Shown here piece after piece: positions 63,894 through 64,000 of a DNA stretch of 64,000 bases. This DNA is from Annona cherimola (Eukaryota > Streptophyta > Magnoliopsida > Magnoliales > Annonaceae), in assembly GCA_030490835.1 (NCBI GenBank), contig CM059975.1, positions 14,513,579 to 14,577,578 on the forward strand. The letters run 5' to 3'. The position numbers and the translations under genes were made by a program. Within the stretch, counting starts at the first letter, position 1, and the number at the start of each line of letters is the position of its first letter. The notes below the pieces were generated by a model. It was not told the DNA's origin. It saw only the letters and a program-made list of their open reading frames with translations, and ran no database searches.

Positions 63894-64000
63894 AATATCA
63901 GAGTGCATGCAGACAATATCATAGTTATAGCTCAGCCTGTTGCAAATAAGATCCATTTGATCATGAAATTAACATTTACTTCTCCTTTGTATTTAGGATT

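Overview
The window looks like nuclear DNA of a flowering plant. It is AT-rich, its genes have GT-AG introns, and the two complete genes belong to plant families (cytokinin dehydrogenase and h-type thioredoxin). There are no prokaryotic operons, ribosome binding sites or CRISPR arrays. The species cannot be named from the sequence alone.

Only two cellular genes can be assembled, both on the minus strand. (1) A three-exon thioredoxin h gene (CDS 26358 down to 17191, 121 aa, WCGPC active site). Its 8.5 kb first intron holds a complete-looking RTE-type LINE on the opposite strand (about 17941-21218, one intact 1046-aa endonuclease/reverse transcriptase ORF) and several small transposons. (2) A five-exon cytokinin oxidase/dehydrogenase gene (CDS 43191 down to 40111, 523 aa). 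All four splice junctions join in frame, and the covalent-FAD GHS motif and the WTDYL catalytic motif are present. Both genes have a TATA box at a sensible distance. They are unrelated neighbours with no sign of joint action.

The most interesting object is at 31565-33045: a 1.48 kb element with 17-bp terminal inverted repeats and a perfect 10-bp target duplication. It carries two exons and the intervening intron of a cytosolic phenylalanyl-tRNA synthetase alpha-subunit gene, now broken by stop codons. This is the structure of a Pack-MULE, a DNA transposon that has captured a host gene fragment.

Most of the rest is non-coding sequence packed with small non-autonomous transposons. Five main groups recur: a Tourist-like MITE (about 18 copies, six with matching 3-bp target duplications); a roughly 530-bp MITE (six copies, some truncated); a MITE bounded by TA microsatellites (five copies, two of them in adjacent pairs); foldback elements with 9-bp target duplications and a conserved core but differing ends; and a roughly 560-bp element with degenerate inverted ends. 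Two SINE-like retroposons have perfect 15-bp target duplications. Several copies are nested. The remaining stretches contain simple repeats and no supportable genes.
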